Below, piece after piece: positions 50,442-59,690 of a stretch of DNA of 64,000 nt. The stretch's first letter is position 1. Every line of letters starts with the position of its first letter. The translations under genes and the position numbers were made by a program. Location of the stretch: contig NZ_JAQNCY010000016.1 of assembly GCF_028368855.1 (NCBI RefSeq), forward strand, positions 46,616 through 110,615, read 5' to 3'. The notes under the pieces are model-generated. The model was not told the origin of the DNA, made no database searches, and was given only the letters and a program-made list of their open reading frames with translations. This DNA is from Leisingera sp. SS27. Lineage in GTDB: Bacteria > Pseudomonadota > Alphaproteobacteria > Rhodobacterales > Rhodobacteraceae.

Positions 50442-53400
50442 ATGCCCGAACTCGAAATCCACACGGTTGGCGGCGGCTACTATCTCTATGACGTCTTCAA
50501 CTACCTCGCGGCCTTCACCGGCTCGGGAAACTTTGGAGCACTGATCTATGCCGGCATCGTCGCTGGTGTGCTCGTGGCCGGCCTCCAACTGGCGATTTTC
50601 GGAGCAGCACGGCAGGCGGTGACCTACTTCATCGGCGTGATGCTGGTGGTTACCGTCGGCCTCGGCCCCAGGGCGCGCGTGATCATCATGGATTCCACCG
50701 TGCCGCTTGGTATTTACGGCACAGTAGACAATGTGCCGTGGTCCGTGGCCTGGGTCGGGTCTCTGACTTCGAGGGCCAGCGCTGCGCTTACCGATGTGAT
50801 GGAAACGCTGCTCGCTGCGCCGGATAACCTGACCTACCAGAAATCCGGAATGCTCTTTGGCTCCACCATTCTAAGCCAGGCGGCCCGCTGGCGCTCGGTC
50901 ACTCCGGTTGTTCAGGAAACCCTCGTAAACTTCATGGAAAATTGCATGGTTGATGGCTCGAACATCGGCATTGTCGATGTAGGCGAGCTGGGCCAGGCGG
51001 GCAATCTGGTGGCCTACATCGGCGCCAATGTCCCGCAATCTCTGGCCTATTATGATCCGGTTTTGGAAGAAACCACGACCTGCGCCGACGGTTGGCCCCA
51101 GATCACGACCCGTCTCAACAATGAAGTGCAGAATGTCCTCTACCATAAGGCCGCTGCGGCAGACCAAAGCCACTTCGCTGCGGATCCCGCACTATCCGCA
51201 GCCGACATGCGGCGGACACTCAATCAATTTCAGACCTTCATCGGCATGACTTCGGCCGGCGCCCAGGCAACCATCCGTCAAACCATGCTGGTCAATTCAT
51301 TGGACGGCGCAGTCCAGAGGCTGATTGCCTCTTCTGGCAACAATGCAGCAATGACCGCCTATCAGGCGGCGCGTACAGAGGCCCAGACCACAGCCAGCTA
51401 TAGCGCTGTGGGGATCTCGGCTCTGAAATGGGTGCCGCTTCTGAAAATCGTCTTTGAATCGCTCTACTACGCGGCGTTTCCGTTGGCGATGATCATGATG
51501 ATGACGCCCTTGGTATGGAATGTCATGAAAGGCTACTTCGGGGGGTTCCTCTGGCTTGCCGCCTGGGATCCGCTTTCCGCCATCCTGCATTCCATCGTCA
51601 TGAAAGCAAGCTCCGGCTATTATCGGGAGGCAATGGGCTCCTACAGCACCGGTGCGCTCGACTATTCCCTGACCTTCGCCAATTACCTGGGCGTCCGCGC
51701 GGTCGAGCAGGATGTAGGCACCATCGCGGGCTACCTGATGATGTCTGTGCCCTTTGTTTCCACGGTGATCCTGTTCGGCGCGAGCCGCATGGCTGGCCTT
51801 GCGACCTCGATGCTGAACGTGGGGCAGGGGGCTGCAATTGAATCGGGCCGCGAAGCGGCCACCGGCAATATCTCCCTCTCCAATGCCAGCATGAATAACT
51901 TCGCGGCCAACAAGTGGAACACCTCTGCTGTACGGGATGCCGGAGCATACACAGAGCGGATGGCAAACGGTGCGATGAGAACGCGAAACGCAGATGGGTC
52001 GGTAAATTTCGCCACCGGAACCGCCCAATCTACTGGCGGGATGTCCGCACGTGTGGGCCAAACTATCCGGGAAGAGGTTTCCGATAGGACAGAAGCGGCA
52101 ATTCGGACTGCGACCTCGCTGCGTGATGAATGGAGCACGGCGCTGAACCAGACCGCGGCGAATTATGCGAACTTCGGCCGGTCTCTGACCTCCGGGACCA
52201 GCACTGCGAACGACAGTTCAACATCGCAGAGCCATAGGTGGACCGAAGAGGCCCGTGAAGCGCATACCGCAGTGGAAAATTTCGCCAAAGAGCACGGGAT
52301 CTCTTTGGACGCAGCTTACAAAGTGGCATTGTCCGCGAGCACCCCTGGAGGCACCGTTTTCGGGGCACAAGGAAGTGTCAATGGGACAGGCCTCGACAGT
52401 GATGCCTATCGTCGCGTTGCCTCTGCCGCTCGGGACACAGGCCTGACGGAAACCGTCGCCAAATACGGCGATGCGGTGAACTCGATCCGGGCCAGCGAGA
52501 CCAGTAGCCTGACCAACACCGAAGACGGCGGCAACCGCTGGAGCGTGGACAATGTGCAGCGCAAGGGCAACGCCTATGCGGAAGCCCGCGAGGAGGCCAG
52601 AACTTTGGCCGCGGCGGAAAGCAAACTCTACTCACAAGGCATCAGCTATGACGGTCAGCTGACCGACGCGGTGATTGGCGAATGGCGAGAGGCTGGACTT
52701 AGCGATCAACAGATCTCAAATTTGCTCAACCCGAAATCTGTCTCTGGCGTAAAGGCCCAGGAGGCCGCCGTTGAGCGGGTTCTGCCCGGACTGCTTCAGG
52801 AGCTTGGCCTGGACCGACCGAACCCGGGGTTGGCTCAAGCCCATACGTTGACGCGCCCGGAAGACAGCATCACCACCCAGCGCCTGCCATCGAGCGGTAT
52901 GGATCATCACAAAGAGTATGGCCGCATCACTGAGGCCACAGGGAAAGTTCAAGACGCCATCGAAGGGCACCGAACAGCTCTGTCAGAGCAAGCGGTTGTC
53001 AATGCAACTGAAAACGAGCGGGCTGTGGTCGATGGTCAAGACTTCGGTGTGGTTCCGGGCGCGCTTCATAAGGTTTGGACGACCGGAGAGGACATCGTGG
53101 ACAGCGTTTTAGATGCAGGATCAGCCGTATCCTCTGTAGTCAGTGGCACGCCGGCCCTTACCCATTATGACCGAGACGCCATGATCCGTACCATCTATGG
53201 CGAAGCTGGGAATGAACCTCAGCTTGGTCAGGCAGCGGTTGCGCATGTGATCATGAACCGGGTCGCAGATCCTCGTTGGGGTGATAATCCCGCAGAAGTC
53301 AGCCTGCAGCTTAAACAGTTCTCTGCATGGAATGAGGGGCACGGCGGAAACGCACTGCCACTAAGCCTAAAGGAGAGCGACCCGGCTTATGAGAGGATTG

Positions 53401-53618
53401 GGCGGGTTGTCGATGCAGTGGCAGCAGGTCAAATCATTGACCCGACCGGAGGAGCTACCAACTATTACCAGCCAGACCTCATGAAATCCTATGTAGAACA
53501 GGGACTTCAGAAGAATGCGATTCCTCCTTGGCTGGAAAATGCATCACGCGAGCGCGGTGGCGAAAACGTCAAAATAGGACGGCACATCTTCACCGGACGC
53601 ATGCGGGATGCAGAATGA
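50442..53618 (+). CDS. traG: TraG, mating-pair protein fused to a SleB-type wall hydrolase
   Basis: 1058 residues. N-terminal TraG region with several membrane segments (residues 1-470), for example ALIYAGIVAGVLVAGLQLAI. A polar Ala/Ser/Thr-rich periplasmic region follows (500-900). The last ~145 residues match cell-wall hydrolase family Hydrolase_2/SleB: IRTIYGEAGNEPQLGQAAVA, HVIMNRV and GGATNYYQPD. F TraG lacks this enzyme domain; here the fusion may open peptidoglycan during stabilisation. Confidence 0.9.
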   Translation: MPELEIHTVGGGYYLYDVFNYLAAFTGSGNFGALIYAGIVAGVLVAGLQLAIFGAARQAVTYFIGVMLVVTVGLGPRARVIIMDSTVPLGIYGTVDNVPWSVAWVGSLTSRASAALTDVMETLLAAPDNLTYQKSGMLFGSTILSQAARWRSVTPVVQETLVNFMENCMVDGSNIGIVDVGELGQAGNLVAYIGANVPQSLAYYDPVLEETTTCADGWPQITTRLNNEVQNVLYHKAAAADQSHFAADPALSAADMRRTLNQFQTFIGMTSAGAQATIRQTMLVNSLDGAVQRLIASSGNNAAMTAYQAARTEAQTTASYSAVGISALKWVPLLKIVFESLYYAAFPLAMIMMMTPLVWNVMKGYFGGFLWLAAWDPLSAILHSIVMKASSGYYREAMGSYSTGALDYSLTFANYLGVRAVEQDVGTIAGYLMMSVPFVSTVILFGASRMAGLATSMLNVGQGAAIESGREAATGNISLSNASMNNFAANKWNTSAVRDAGAYTERMANGAMRTRNADGSVNFATGTAQSTGGMSARVGQTIREEVSDRTEAAIRTATSLRDEWSTALNQTAANYANFGRSLTSGTSTANDSSTSQSHRWTEEAREAHTAVENFAKEHGISLDAAYKVALSASTPGGTVFGAQGSVNGTGLDSDAYRRVASAARDTGLTETVAKYGDAVNSIRASETSSLTNTEDGGNRWSVDNVQRKGNAYAEAREEARTLAAAESKLYSQGISYDGQLTDAVIGEWREAGLSDQQISNLLNPKSVSGVKAQEAAVERVLPGLLQELGLDRPNPGLAQAHTLTRPEDSITTQRLPSSGMDHHKEYGRITEATGKVQDAIEGHRTALSEQAVVNATENERAVVDGQDFGVVPGALHKVWTTGEDIVDSVLDAGSAVSSVVSGTPALTHYDRDAMIRTIYGEAGNEPQLGQAAVAHVIMNRVADPRWGDNPAEVSLQLKQFSAWNEGHGGNALPLSLKESDPAYERIGRVVDAVAAGQIIDPTGGATNYYQPDLMKSYVEQGLQKNAIPPWLENASRERGGENVKIGRHIFTGRMRDAE

Positions 53619-53620
53619 TG

Positions 53621-53851
53621 CTAGTCCGGCCGATGGTAATGAGAGTAACCGCCATAAAGCCCCCGCGAGTCGATCAAATCCGGTTCGGCGTCGTAAGTGC
53701 CGCCGCTGTTTCGCAGCAAACAAACGACAAACCAAACGGCACCTGCGCCGAGATAGAACAACCCGATGGTTTCGAGCTGCAGAACAACCAGCCCGAACAG
53801 GCCCACCAGGTAGGCGATTTCTTTCCAGAATTTCATCATCAGGCGTCGCAT
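53621..53851 (-). CDS. small membrane protein opposite the tra operon
   Basis: 76 residues with one or two hydrophobic helices (IAYLVGLFGLVVLQL and GLFYLGAGAVWFVVCLL) and a polar Tyr/His-rich end. GGGAG lies eight bases before ATG at 53851. Two bases after traG on the other strand. Function unknown. Confidence 0.5.
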   Translation of the reverse strand: MRRLMMKFWKEIAYLVGLFGLVVLQLETIGLFYLGAGAVWFVVCLLRNSGGTYDAEPDLIDSRGLYGGYSHYHRPD

Positions 53852-53945
53852 AGGGGCTTCTCCCTTAAGGCGAACAAGCATAGCAAAACACTCCTAAACA
53901 GGCAATGAAACCGCAGCAATTCAAAGAACAGAAAGGAAACGGTCA

Positions 53946-54275
53946 ATGATTTTGAGCAACACAACATGGGGCAAGGCTGTTCTGGCGTCAGCAGTGGGTT
54001 TTACCCTAGTCGGGACCCCTGCTGCCGCTGAAACGCCGCAGCCCCGTCAGGAGTTCAACGAGCGAGCACAGGACACTTTTCGCGCCCAATTTCCTGCAGC
54101 CTTTCAGAAGATAGCGGGTGATCTTGTCTACTTCGAGTTCTCCAAGCTTATGATTTCTGTCCCAGGTTCCGGAGCTGCATTTGTGGCTCTGCATACTTTG
54201 CCTGTGTTTGGTCTCGATGACGGCACTTTGGCATCGACCGAAACGACCAGAGACAGCCCGGCAGACCATTTCTGA
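53946..54275 (+). CDS. decayed paralog of the DsbA-like protein
   Basis: 109 residues. The first ~45 residues (LSNTTWGKAVLASAVGF..., signal peptide ending AAAE) closely match the next gene. The middle lacks the CGYC site: where the enzyme reads LVEFQDYNCGYC this one reads LVYFEFSKLMISVPG. The end is short and divergent. Probably a degenerate duplicate; an exported CxxC-less protein is the alternative. Confidence 0.5.
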   Translation: MILSNTTWGKAVLASAVGFTLVGTPAAAETPQPRQEFNERAQDTFRAQFPAAFQKIAGDLVYFEFSKLMISVPGSGAAFVALHTLPVFGLDDGTLASTETTRDSPADHF

Positions 54276-54321
54276 ACACGATCAAGCAATACGAACCTTA
54301 GAAACAGCCAGGAAGAACACG

Positions 54322-55071
54322 ATGAAATTGAGCAACAAAACATGGGGCAAGGCAGTTTTGGCGGCAGCGGTGGGTCTTTCCCTCCTCGGAGCCCCTGCCG
54401 CAGCTGAAACGCCGCAGACCGATTCCGAGTTTGATCAGCGCGTGCGTGACGCTCTTCTTCGCAATCCGGACATCATCCTGGAAGTATTTGCTTTGCTTGA
54501 AGCAAAGGAGGAAGCCGCTAAAACCGTGAAAGACCAGGAACTGATCGCCAAGGTGGCGGGCGAGCTGTTTGAAGGGCTCGATCCGGAAAAGCCGATCCTG
54601 GTTGAGTTTCAGGACTACAACTGCGGGTATTGCCGCCGGGCACACCCCGTTGTCGCCTCTCTGAAGGAAACCATGCCGGACCTGCAGCTGGTGCTCATGG
54701 AAACCCCTGTCCTTGGCAAGGAGTCGACTTTCACCGCAAAGGCGGCGCTGGCTTTGAAAGCGCTGAAGGGCGTGGACGCCTACCGCGAATTTTCCGACGC
54801 CATGATGTCGGTTCAAGGCAAGGCCAATGCGGCCACCACGATCCGAACGCTGGCGGAGCTGGGGCATGATCCAGAAGAAATTGCCGCAGCTGTGCAAGAA
54901 GGGGTTGGCGCGGAAGACTTGGAGAAAGCGAAGCGTATGGCTGAAGCCCTCGGAGCTACCGGCACCCCGTACTTCGTCGGCCCCGGCGGCATCATCCGTG
55001 GAGCGGCCCCGGCGGACCGCCTTCAGGCAATCACCAACGCACAGGGAACTGGTGAAACTGCCGCGAACTGA
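54322..55071 (+). CDS. DsbA-family thiol oxidoreductase
   Basis: 249 residues, signal peptide ending APAAAE, N-terminal helical extension (RVRDALLRNPDIILEVFALL) and thioredoxin fold with CGYC at 101-104. The cis-proline is in GTPYFVGPGG. Similar to ScsC/DsbA-like proteins with an N-terminal oligomerisation arm. Likely introduces or repairs disulfides in transfer proteins. Confidence 0.88.
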   Translation: MKLSNKTWGKAVLAAAVGLSLLGAPAAAETPQTDSEFDQRVRDALLRNPDIILEVFALLEAKEEAAKTVKDQELIAKVAGELFEGLDPEKPILVEFQDYNCGYCRRAHPVVASLKETMPDLQLVLMETPVLGKESTFTAKAALALKALKGVDAYREFSDAMMSVQGKANAATTIRTLAELGHDPEEIAAAVQEGVGAEDLEKAKRMAEALGATGTPYFVGPGGIIRGAAPADRLQAITNAQGTGETAAN

Positions 55072-55077
55072 GGGAAG

Positions 55078-55157
55078 TGTCAGCGGCGGGCCATGGCAGC
55101 AATACCTCAGCAAAGGATGAGGCCCACAGCCGGGCATAACAAAGCCCGCCGCTGACA
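55078..55157. repeat. 80-bp palindrome between dsbA-like and lipoprotein genes
   Basis: Perfect 14-bp arms TGTCAGCGGCGGGC (55078-55091) and 55144-55157 separated by 52 bp. No T tract, so not a plain terminator. Similar in style to the leader palindromes at 16.7 and 20.8 kb. Confidence 0.65.
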
Positions 55158-55221
55158 ATCAGGTTACGCAAAAAGGCCCATGAGTAAAGACGGGCCGTAC
55201 ATTTCGAGAAGGGATTTTCCA

Positions 55222-55710
55222 GTGAAAACGATCAAGCGAGCAATTGCAGTTGCGGGCCTGATGGGCCTGTCCGGGTGCATGGGAAACACCTCCCAGACCT
55301 CTGCCAACATCATGGGGCTGCAATCTATGGCAGGCGTCCAGCGCGCGGCCCAAGCCCAGCCTTCGGAAAAGGATCTCGCCATGAGCTGCAGCGAGGTTCA
55401 GGAAGAGTTGGACACGCTCTACGCGCGCAGCGAGGCGATCAACAAAGCCGAACGGAAACGGGAGCGCAAAGCCAACCTGACCGGCGGCCTCATGGAGGCG
55501 GGTTTGTCCGTCCTCGGTGCCAGTGCCATCGCCAACGCGGGATCCGCCCAGTCAATTTCCAACGTGGGCACAGCCACCGCTGTGGCCGGCACCGCGGCCA
55601 GCGGCGTGCGCGGATCAGGCGGCCCTGACACCCAAACCTACAATACGGTGCTAGCGATCGCAGAACGCAGCGCGCTCCTGGAGCGCGTCAAACTCGCCAA
55701 CGGCTGCTGA
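55222..55710 (+). CDS. lipoprotein, tra-operon associated
   Basis: 162 residues from a GTG start with AGAAGGGA seven bases upstream; an ATG at 55180 is the alternative. Lipobox MGLSGC, then an Ala/Glu/Arg helical part (SEAINKAERKRERKANLTGG) and a Gly/Ala-rich hydrophobic stretch (SVLGASAIANAGSAQSISNV) that may insert in a membrane. Function unknown. Confidence 0.65.
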   Translation: MKTIKRAIAVAGLMGLSGCMGNTSQTSANIMGLQSMAGVQRAAQAQPSEKDLAMSCSEVQEELDTLYARSEAINKAERKRERKANLTGGLMEAGLSVLGASAIANAGSAQSISNVGTATAVAGTAASGVRGSGGPDTQTYNTVLAIAERSALLERVKLANGC

Positions 55711-55750
55711 AGCCTCGCAACAGTCCCCCGGAAAAAAGGAAACCACGAGC

Positions 55751-56185
55751 ATGAAACTCAAGCACTTTATCCCCGTTATCTTCGCCGCAACGGCGCTTTC
55801 CGGCTGTCTGAATGACGGCTCTGTGCCGGACAAACACGCAGTCACCTTCGAGCAGCCCGTTCCGGCTGGTGGGCCTGCTAAGTCCCAGAGCATGGCGGCT
55901 CTGCGGCAATGGCTGGTTGCAAATGTTCCTGAAGGCGACACCGCCAAGGATGTGAGCGTGGGGCCTGTTCGCTATGCGGCCGTCCTCTTTCCGTTCCCGG
56001 AAAAGGATTTCTTCGTCTGCGCCCGGTTCACCGCCAAGAACCGCTTCGGAACATACGAGCCGCCGCGAAACGCTCTCATGACCATGCGTGTCTATGATCC
56101 TGCGAAAGGCTGGGAACCGGCCCTGGTCAAAGGTGAGGAAGCCGCTGCCTACCGGCAATACTGCATCAGCCAGCCGCACTCATAG
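55751..56185 (+). CDS. lipoprotein, 144 residues
   Basis: Signal peptide and lipobox ATALSGC. The mature protein is small, alpha/beta, with one more Cys near each end (FFVCARF, YCISQPHS). Last gene before the IS elements; not recognised. Confidence 0.65.
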   Translation: MKLKHFIPVIFAATALSGCLNDGSVPDKHAVTFEQPVPAGGPAKSQSMAALRQWLVANVPEGDTAKDVSVGPVRYAAVLFPFPEKDFFVCARFTAKNRFGTYEPPRNALMTMRVYDPAKGWEPALVKGEEAAAYRQYCISQPHS

Positions 56186-56260
56186 CAGGCGGGATTTGGG
56201 TCAGATAATCTGACCTACTTAACATAAATCGGATTATGACGCTGAGCGCTGTAGCCGCAA

Positions 56261-57768
56261 AGCAGTAATGTCACCCATCAGCAAAGCAGAAGTGTCACTC
56301 TCCTCGCATAAGGCAGCGGGAGCAGACATGGGATGGGTAACGATGAGCGAGCGCGAACTGAACCGCGTGGAGGTTTTGGCACAGATCGATGACGGACGGC
56401 TGACGGTTGCGAATGGAGCGAACATGCTGGGGCTGACGCGCCGCCAGGTGTTCCGGCTGCTGAAGCGGTACCGGACCGAAGGCGCCGCAGCGATCCGGCA
56501 CAAGGCGCGCGGCAAACCCCCGAACAACTGCATCCATCGTGCCAAGCGTGATTTTGCTCTGACTTTGATCCGGGAGAACTATGCGGACTTCGGGCCGACG
56601 CTGGCAGCTGAGATGCTGGCAGAGCACCATGGTTTCAAAGTGTCGCGTGAGACAGTGCGCAAATGGATGACCGAGGATGGCCTCTGGCTGTCCCGCAAAC
56701 AACGCCGGACATTCCATCAGCCGCGGCTGCGCCGGGAATGCTTTGGCGAGCTGATCCAGATCGACGGTTCAGACCATCACTGGTTCGAAGACCGCGGCCC
56801 GCGCTGCACTCTGCTGGTGTTTATCGATGATGCAACCAGCACGCTGATGGAACTTCGGATTGTGCAATCCGAAAGCACGTTCAGCTACTTTGAGGCATTG
56901 GAGCACTATCTGCTCAAACACGGCCGCCCGGTGGCCTTCTATTCGGACAAGCACACCGTATTCCGAGTGCCCAACCAGGCGGCGAAGTCCGGCTATGGGA
57001 TGACCCAGTTCAGCCGGGCTCTGAATGAGATGAATATCGAGATCCTCTGCGCCAACTCAAGCCAGGCGAAGGGTCGCGTGGAACGCGCCAACCGCACATT
57101 GCAGGACCGGCTGGTAAAGGAGCTGCGGCTGGCCGGCATCTCTGACATAGAGACTGCCAATGCGTTCCTTTCCGGTTTCATGGAACGGTCCAACGCTAAG
57201 TTCGCCAAGCCGCCAGCCCGGCTGGACAATCTGCACCGGCCCCTGAACGCCGAGCCGGACCGGCTGCGGGATATCCTGTGTTTCCGCGATGAGCGCTATG
57301 TCAGCCGTCAGCTGGCGTTTTCCTACGACCGGAAGCGGATCATCCTCGAAGAGAACGAAGTGACCCGCGGGCTGCCAGGCAAATACGTGGACAGTTACGA
57401 ATTCGCGGACGGGCGGCTGGAGTTCCGCTGGAAAGGGATCCAGCTCACCTACTCGGCTTTCGACAAGGATCAGCGCGTCACCCATGCTGCCATTACGGAG
57501 AACAAGCGCCTCAGCGCCGTGCTGGAATTCATCAAGGCCGAACAGGAAAAGGCTCCGCCGAAGACTCGCCGCGCCGGGAAAAAGCGCACGCGCTATCAGC
57601 CGTCGGGAAGGCGCAACGACGGCTGGAATGCTCTGGCAGACCGCAAGGCCAAGGCTACCCGCGCAGCCAGCCAGGGCTCCAATATTTGAGGTCTGCGCCC
57701 TGTCAGGCTGCGCTCCCGCCGGCGTCTTGGGTGACATTCCTGCTTTGCGCAGCCGGTGACATTTCTGA
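56261..57768 (+). mobile_element. ISNCY-like insertion sequence
   Basis: Outer limits approximate. The ends carry a repeated motif AAAGCAGNAATGTCACC in inverted orientation: near 56258-56273 and 56282-56296 on the left, and near 57729-57748 and 57755-57765 on the right. Double repeats at each end suggest two transposase sites. A target duplication was not found. Confidence 0.65.
56328..57689 (+). CDS. ISNCY-family transposase
   Basis: 453 residues. N-terminal helix-turn-helix (TVANGANMLGLTRRQVFRLL), then an rve-type DDE core: Asp in QIDGSDHHWF, Asp in YSDKHTVF and Glu in KGRVERANRT. The basic C-terminal tail is typical. Start chosen by GGGAG upstream; ATG at 56343 also possible. Appears intact. 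Confidence 0.88.
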   Translation: MGWVTMSERELNRVEVLAQIDDGRLTVANGANMLGLTRRQVFRLLKRYRTEGAAAIRHKARGKPPNNCIHRAKRDFALTLIRENYADFGPTLAAEMLAEHHGFKVSRETVRKWMTEDGLWLSRKQRRTFHQPRLRRECFGELIQIDGSDHHWFEDRGPRCTLLVFIDDATSTLMELRIVQSESTFSYFEALEHYLLKHGRPVAFYSDKHTVFRVPNQAAKSGYGMTQFSRALNEMNIEILCANSSQAKGRVERANRTLQDRLVKELRLAGISDIETANAFLSGFMERSNAKFAKPPARLDNLHRPLNAEPDRLRDILCFRDERYVSRQLAFSYDRKRIILEENEVTRGLPGKYVDSYEFADGRLEFRWKGIQLTYSAFDKDQRVTHAAITENKRLSAVLEFIKAEQEKAPPKTRRAGKKRTRYQPSGRRNDGWNALADRKAKATRAASQGSNI

Positions 57769-57784
57769 ATGGGGTTTACAAGCG

Positions 57785-58905
57785 CTGTGGTCGGGTGGAT
57801 TCTAGAATGGGTTGCGACAATTCCCCTATCTTGCTGGAAAGCAAGGAGAATGTCAAATGGCCCACACAGAGCTGGATTTGCGTGAACGCCGCAGAATCGA
57901 GGATTGGTGGCACGCAAAGGTTCCCGTCCGAGAGATGGCGCGGGTTCTGAAGCGTTCGAAATCGACCATCCATCGCGAGATCAAACGTAACTTCTGGGCC
58001 GATGATGCGTTCCCAAAAAAGTACGCGGGCTACTTCGGTCATGCCGCTCAGTTGCGGACAGACAAACGCCGGTCGGCGCAGCGCAAGCTGATCCCGCATC
58101 CAGACCTGTGCAAGACCGTGGTCGCGCGTATCAAGCAAGGCTGGACACCCGAGCAGATCGGCAACCGGATGATCTATGAAGGTCTTAAGCTACGCGTCTG
58201 CCAGGAGACGATTTACCGCTACATCTACTCCAAGGAGGGCATGAACCAGGAGCTTTGGTGGTACCTGCCCGAGCACCGAAAAGTGCGTCGTCCACGTCGT
58301 GCCAGAAAGCGCCAAAAACCGAAGTTTGACCGTGATGTCAGCATCCTGTTCCGCCCGGATGATGTCGCGCACCGCCGCCAGTTTGGTCACTGGGAGGCTG
58401 ATCTTGTCTTGTTCAAACAACGCTTTGGTCAGTCGAACGTGACCTCGCTGGTCGAGCGCGTCAGCCGGTTCACCGTGCTTTTGAAGAACCCGGACAAACG
58501 CACAAAGCCAGTGATGTACAAGATCATGAAAGCGGTCCCCGACCTGCCCCATATCGCGCGCCGTTCAATCTTCTTCGACCGCGGCACCGAGTTCGTCAGC
58601 TGGCCGCACCTGCAGGCCGAGATCGGGACGCAAACCTGGTTCTGCGATCCGTCTTCGCCTTGGCAGAAAGGCACCGTTGAAAACACCAATCGCCGCGCCC
58701 GAAGATGGCTGCCAAGGAAGCGCGACATCACGAAAGTCTCAGATCATGAATTGAAAATGATCTGCGACCGCCTCAACGCGACACCCAGAAAATGTCTCGG
58801 TTGGAAGACACCGGCCGAGGTGTTTCGCGAAAAGATGATGGAAGAGATGGGCCAACGCCCCTACCCTCAAAGAGAATAGGAGTCGCGGTTCAGGTATCGC
58901 TCACA
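57785..58905 (+). mobile_element. IS30-family insertion sequence
   Basis: Extent approximate. Upstream of the transposase is GGGTTGCGACAATTCC and downstream GGAGTCGCGGTTCAG, which share GTCGC and CA in inverted orientation but are not a clean repeat. It lies directly beside the ISNCY element and ends at the last codons of the IclR gene. Confidence 0.55.
57857..58879 (+). CDS. IS30-family transposase
   Basis: 340 residues from ATG 57857 with AAGGAGAA upstream. N-terminal HTH (VREMARVLKRSKSTIHREIK) and IS30 hallmarks: GHWEADLV, FFDRGTEFVSW and SSPWQKGTVENTNRRAR, giving an intact DDE triad. Confidence 0.93.
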   Translation: MAHTELDLRERRRIEDWWHAKVPVREMARVLKRSKSTIHREIKRNFWADDAFPKKYAGYFGHAAQLRTDKRRSAQRKLIPHPDLCKTVVARIKQGWTPEQIGNRMIYEGLKLRVCQETIYRYIYSKEGMNQELWWYLPEHRKVRRPRRARKRQKPKFDRDVSILFRPDDVAHRRQFGHWEADLVLFKQRFGQSNVTSLVERVSRFTVLLKNPDKRTKPVMYKIMKAVPDLPHIARRSIFFDRGTEFVSWPHLQAEIGTQTWFCDPSSPWQKGTVENTNRRARRWLPRKRDITKVSDHELKMICDRLNATPRKCLGWKTPAEVFREKMMEEMGQRPYPQRE

Positions 58906-58906
58906 C

Positions 58907-59677
58907 TCACAGTTTTTCTAGTTCCTTAGCGGCTTTTTGCAACGAGGGCAGAAAGCAAATCATCTCCTGCAAGCAGCGTCGCTGAACGGGCGCATGAATG
59001 GACAGAGTTGCTATTAGCCGGTTGCGGGTATCCCGTAGAGGGACAGCGACAGCCACCATTCCGGCAATGAATTCCTCATCATCAGTGGAATAGCCGCACG
59101 CGGCAATTGCCGCCAGTTCCGCGCTGAGCGCGTCGGGATCTGTGCGGGTCCGTCCGGTTTCCGCCTCCAAAGGGTGGGTGCGCAAAACGGCAGCCAGCGA
59201 GCTGGGTTTCAGGGTTGAGAGATACATCTTACCGCTGGCGGTACAATGAAACGGCACCTGAGTACCAATCGGAAGCTGGATGCGCAGAGGCCACTTGGTT
59301 TCCACCCGATCCAGATAGATCATTCCTTCCCGGTCAGGAGTAGCGAGGTTGCAGGTTTCACCCAGTTCCTCTGCGACGCTCTTTAGAACGGTGAGGCGGG
59401 CAGTGCGGAGATGTTCAGAGGACATGATGTTAAGCGCCAGCATGCGAAGCCGCGGGCCGGGCCAGTAGGCCCGGCCATCAAGATCACGCTGCAAAAAGCC
59501 TTCACCCTCGGCGGTTTGCATCAGCCGATGCACAGTAGGCTTGGGCAAGCCCATGGCATCAATCATCTCTGCTGGTTTAACTGCTACGCCGCGGCGGACA
59601 ACCTCCTCCAGCAGCACCAGAAGGCGCAGGTTGGTGGGGATTTGCCCCTCTTTCTTTTCCGGCGCATCCGCTGCCAT
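58907..59677 (-). CDS. IclR-family transcription regulator
   Basis: 256 residues: winged helix-turn-helix around 15-75 (MGLPKPTVHRLMQTAEGEGF) and an effector domain (GTQVPFHCTASGKMYLSTLK; GYSTDDEEFIAGMVAVAVPL). Probably controls the adjacent TRAP/oxidoreductase genes. The IS30 element lies within about 30 bp of its stop codon. Confidence 0.92.
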   Translation of the reverse strand: MAADAPEKKEGQIPTNLRLLVLLEEVVRRGVAVKPAEMIDAMGLPKPTVHRLMQTAEGEGFLQRDLDGRAYWPGPRLRMLALNIMSSEHLRTARLTVLKSVAEELGETCNLATPDREGMIYLDRVETKWPLRIQLPIGTQVPFHCTASGKMYLSTLKPSSLAAVLRTHPLEAETGRTRTDPDALSAELAAIAACGYSTDDEEFIAGMVAVAVPLRDTRNRLIATLSIHAPVQRRCLQEMICFLPSLQKAAKELEKL

Positions 59678-59690
59678 CGCCGCCTCATCG

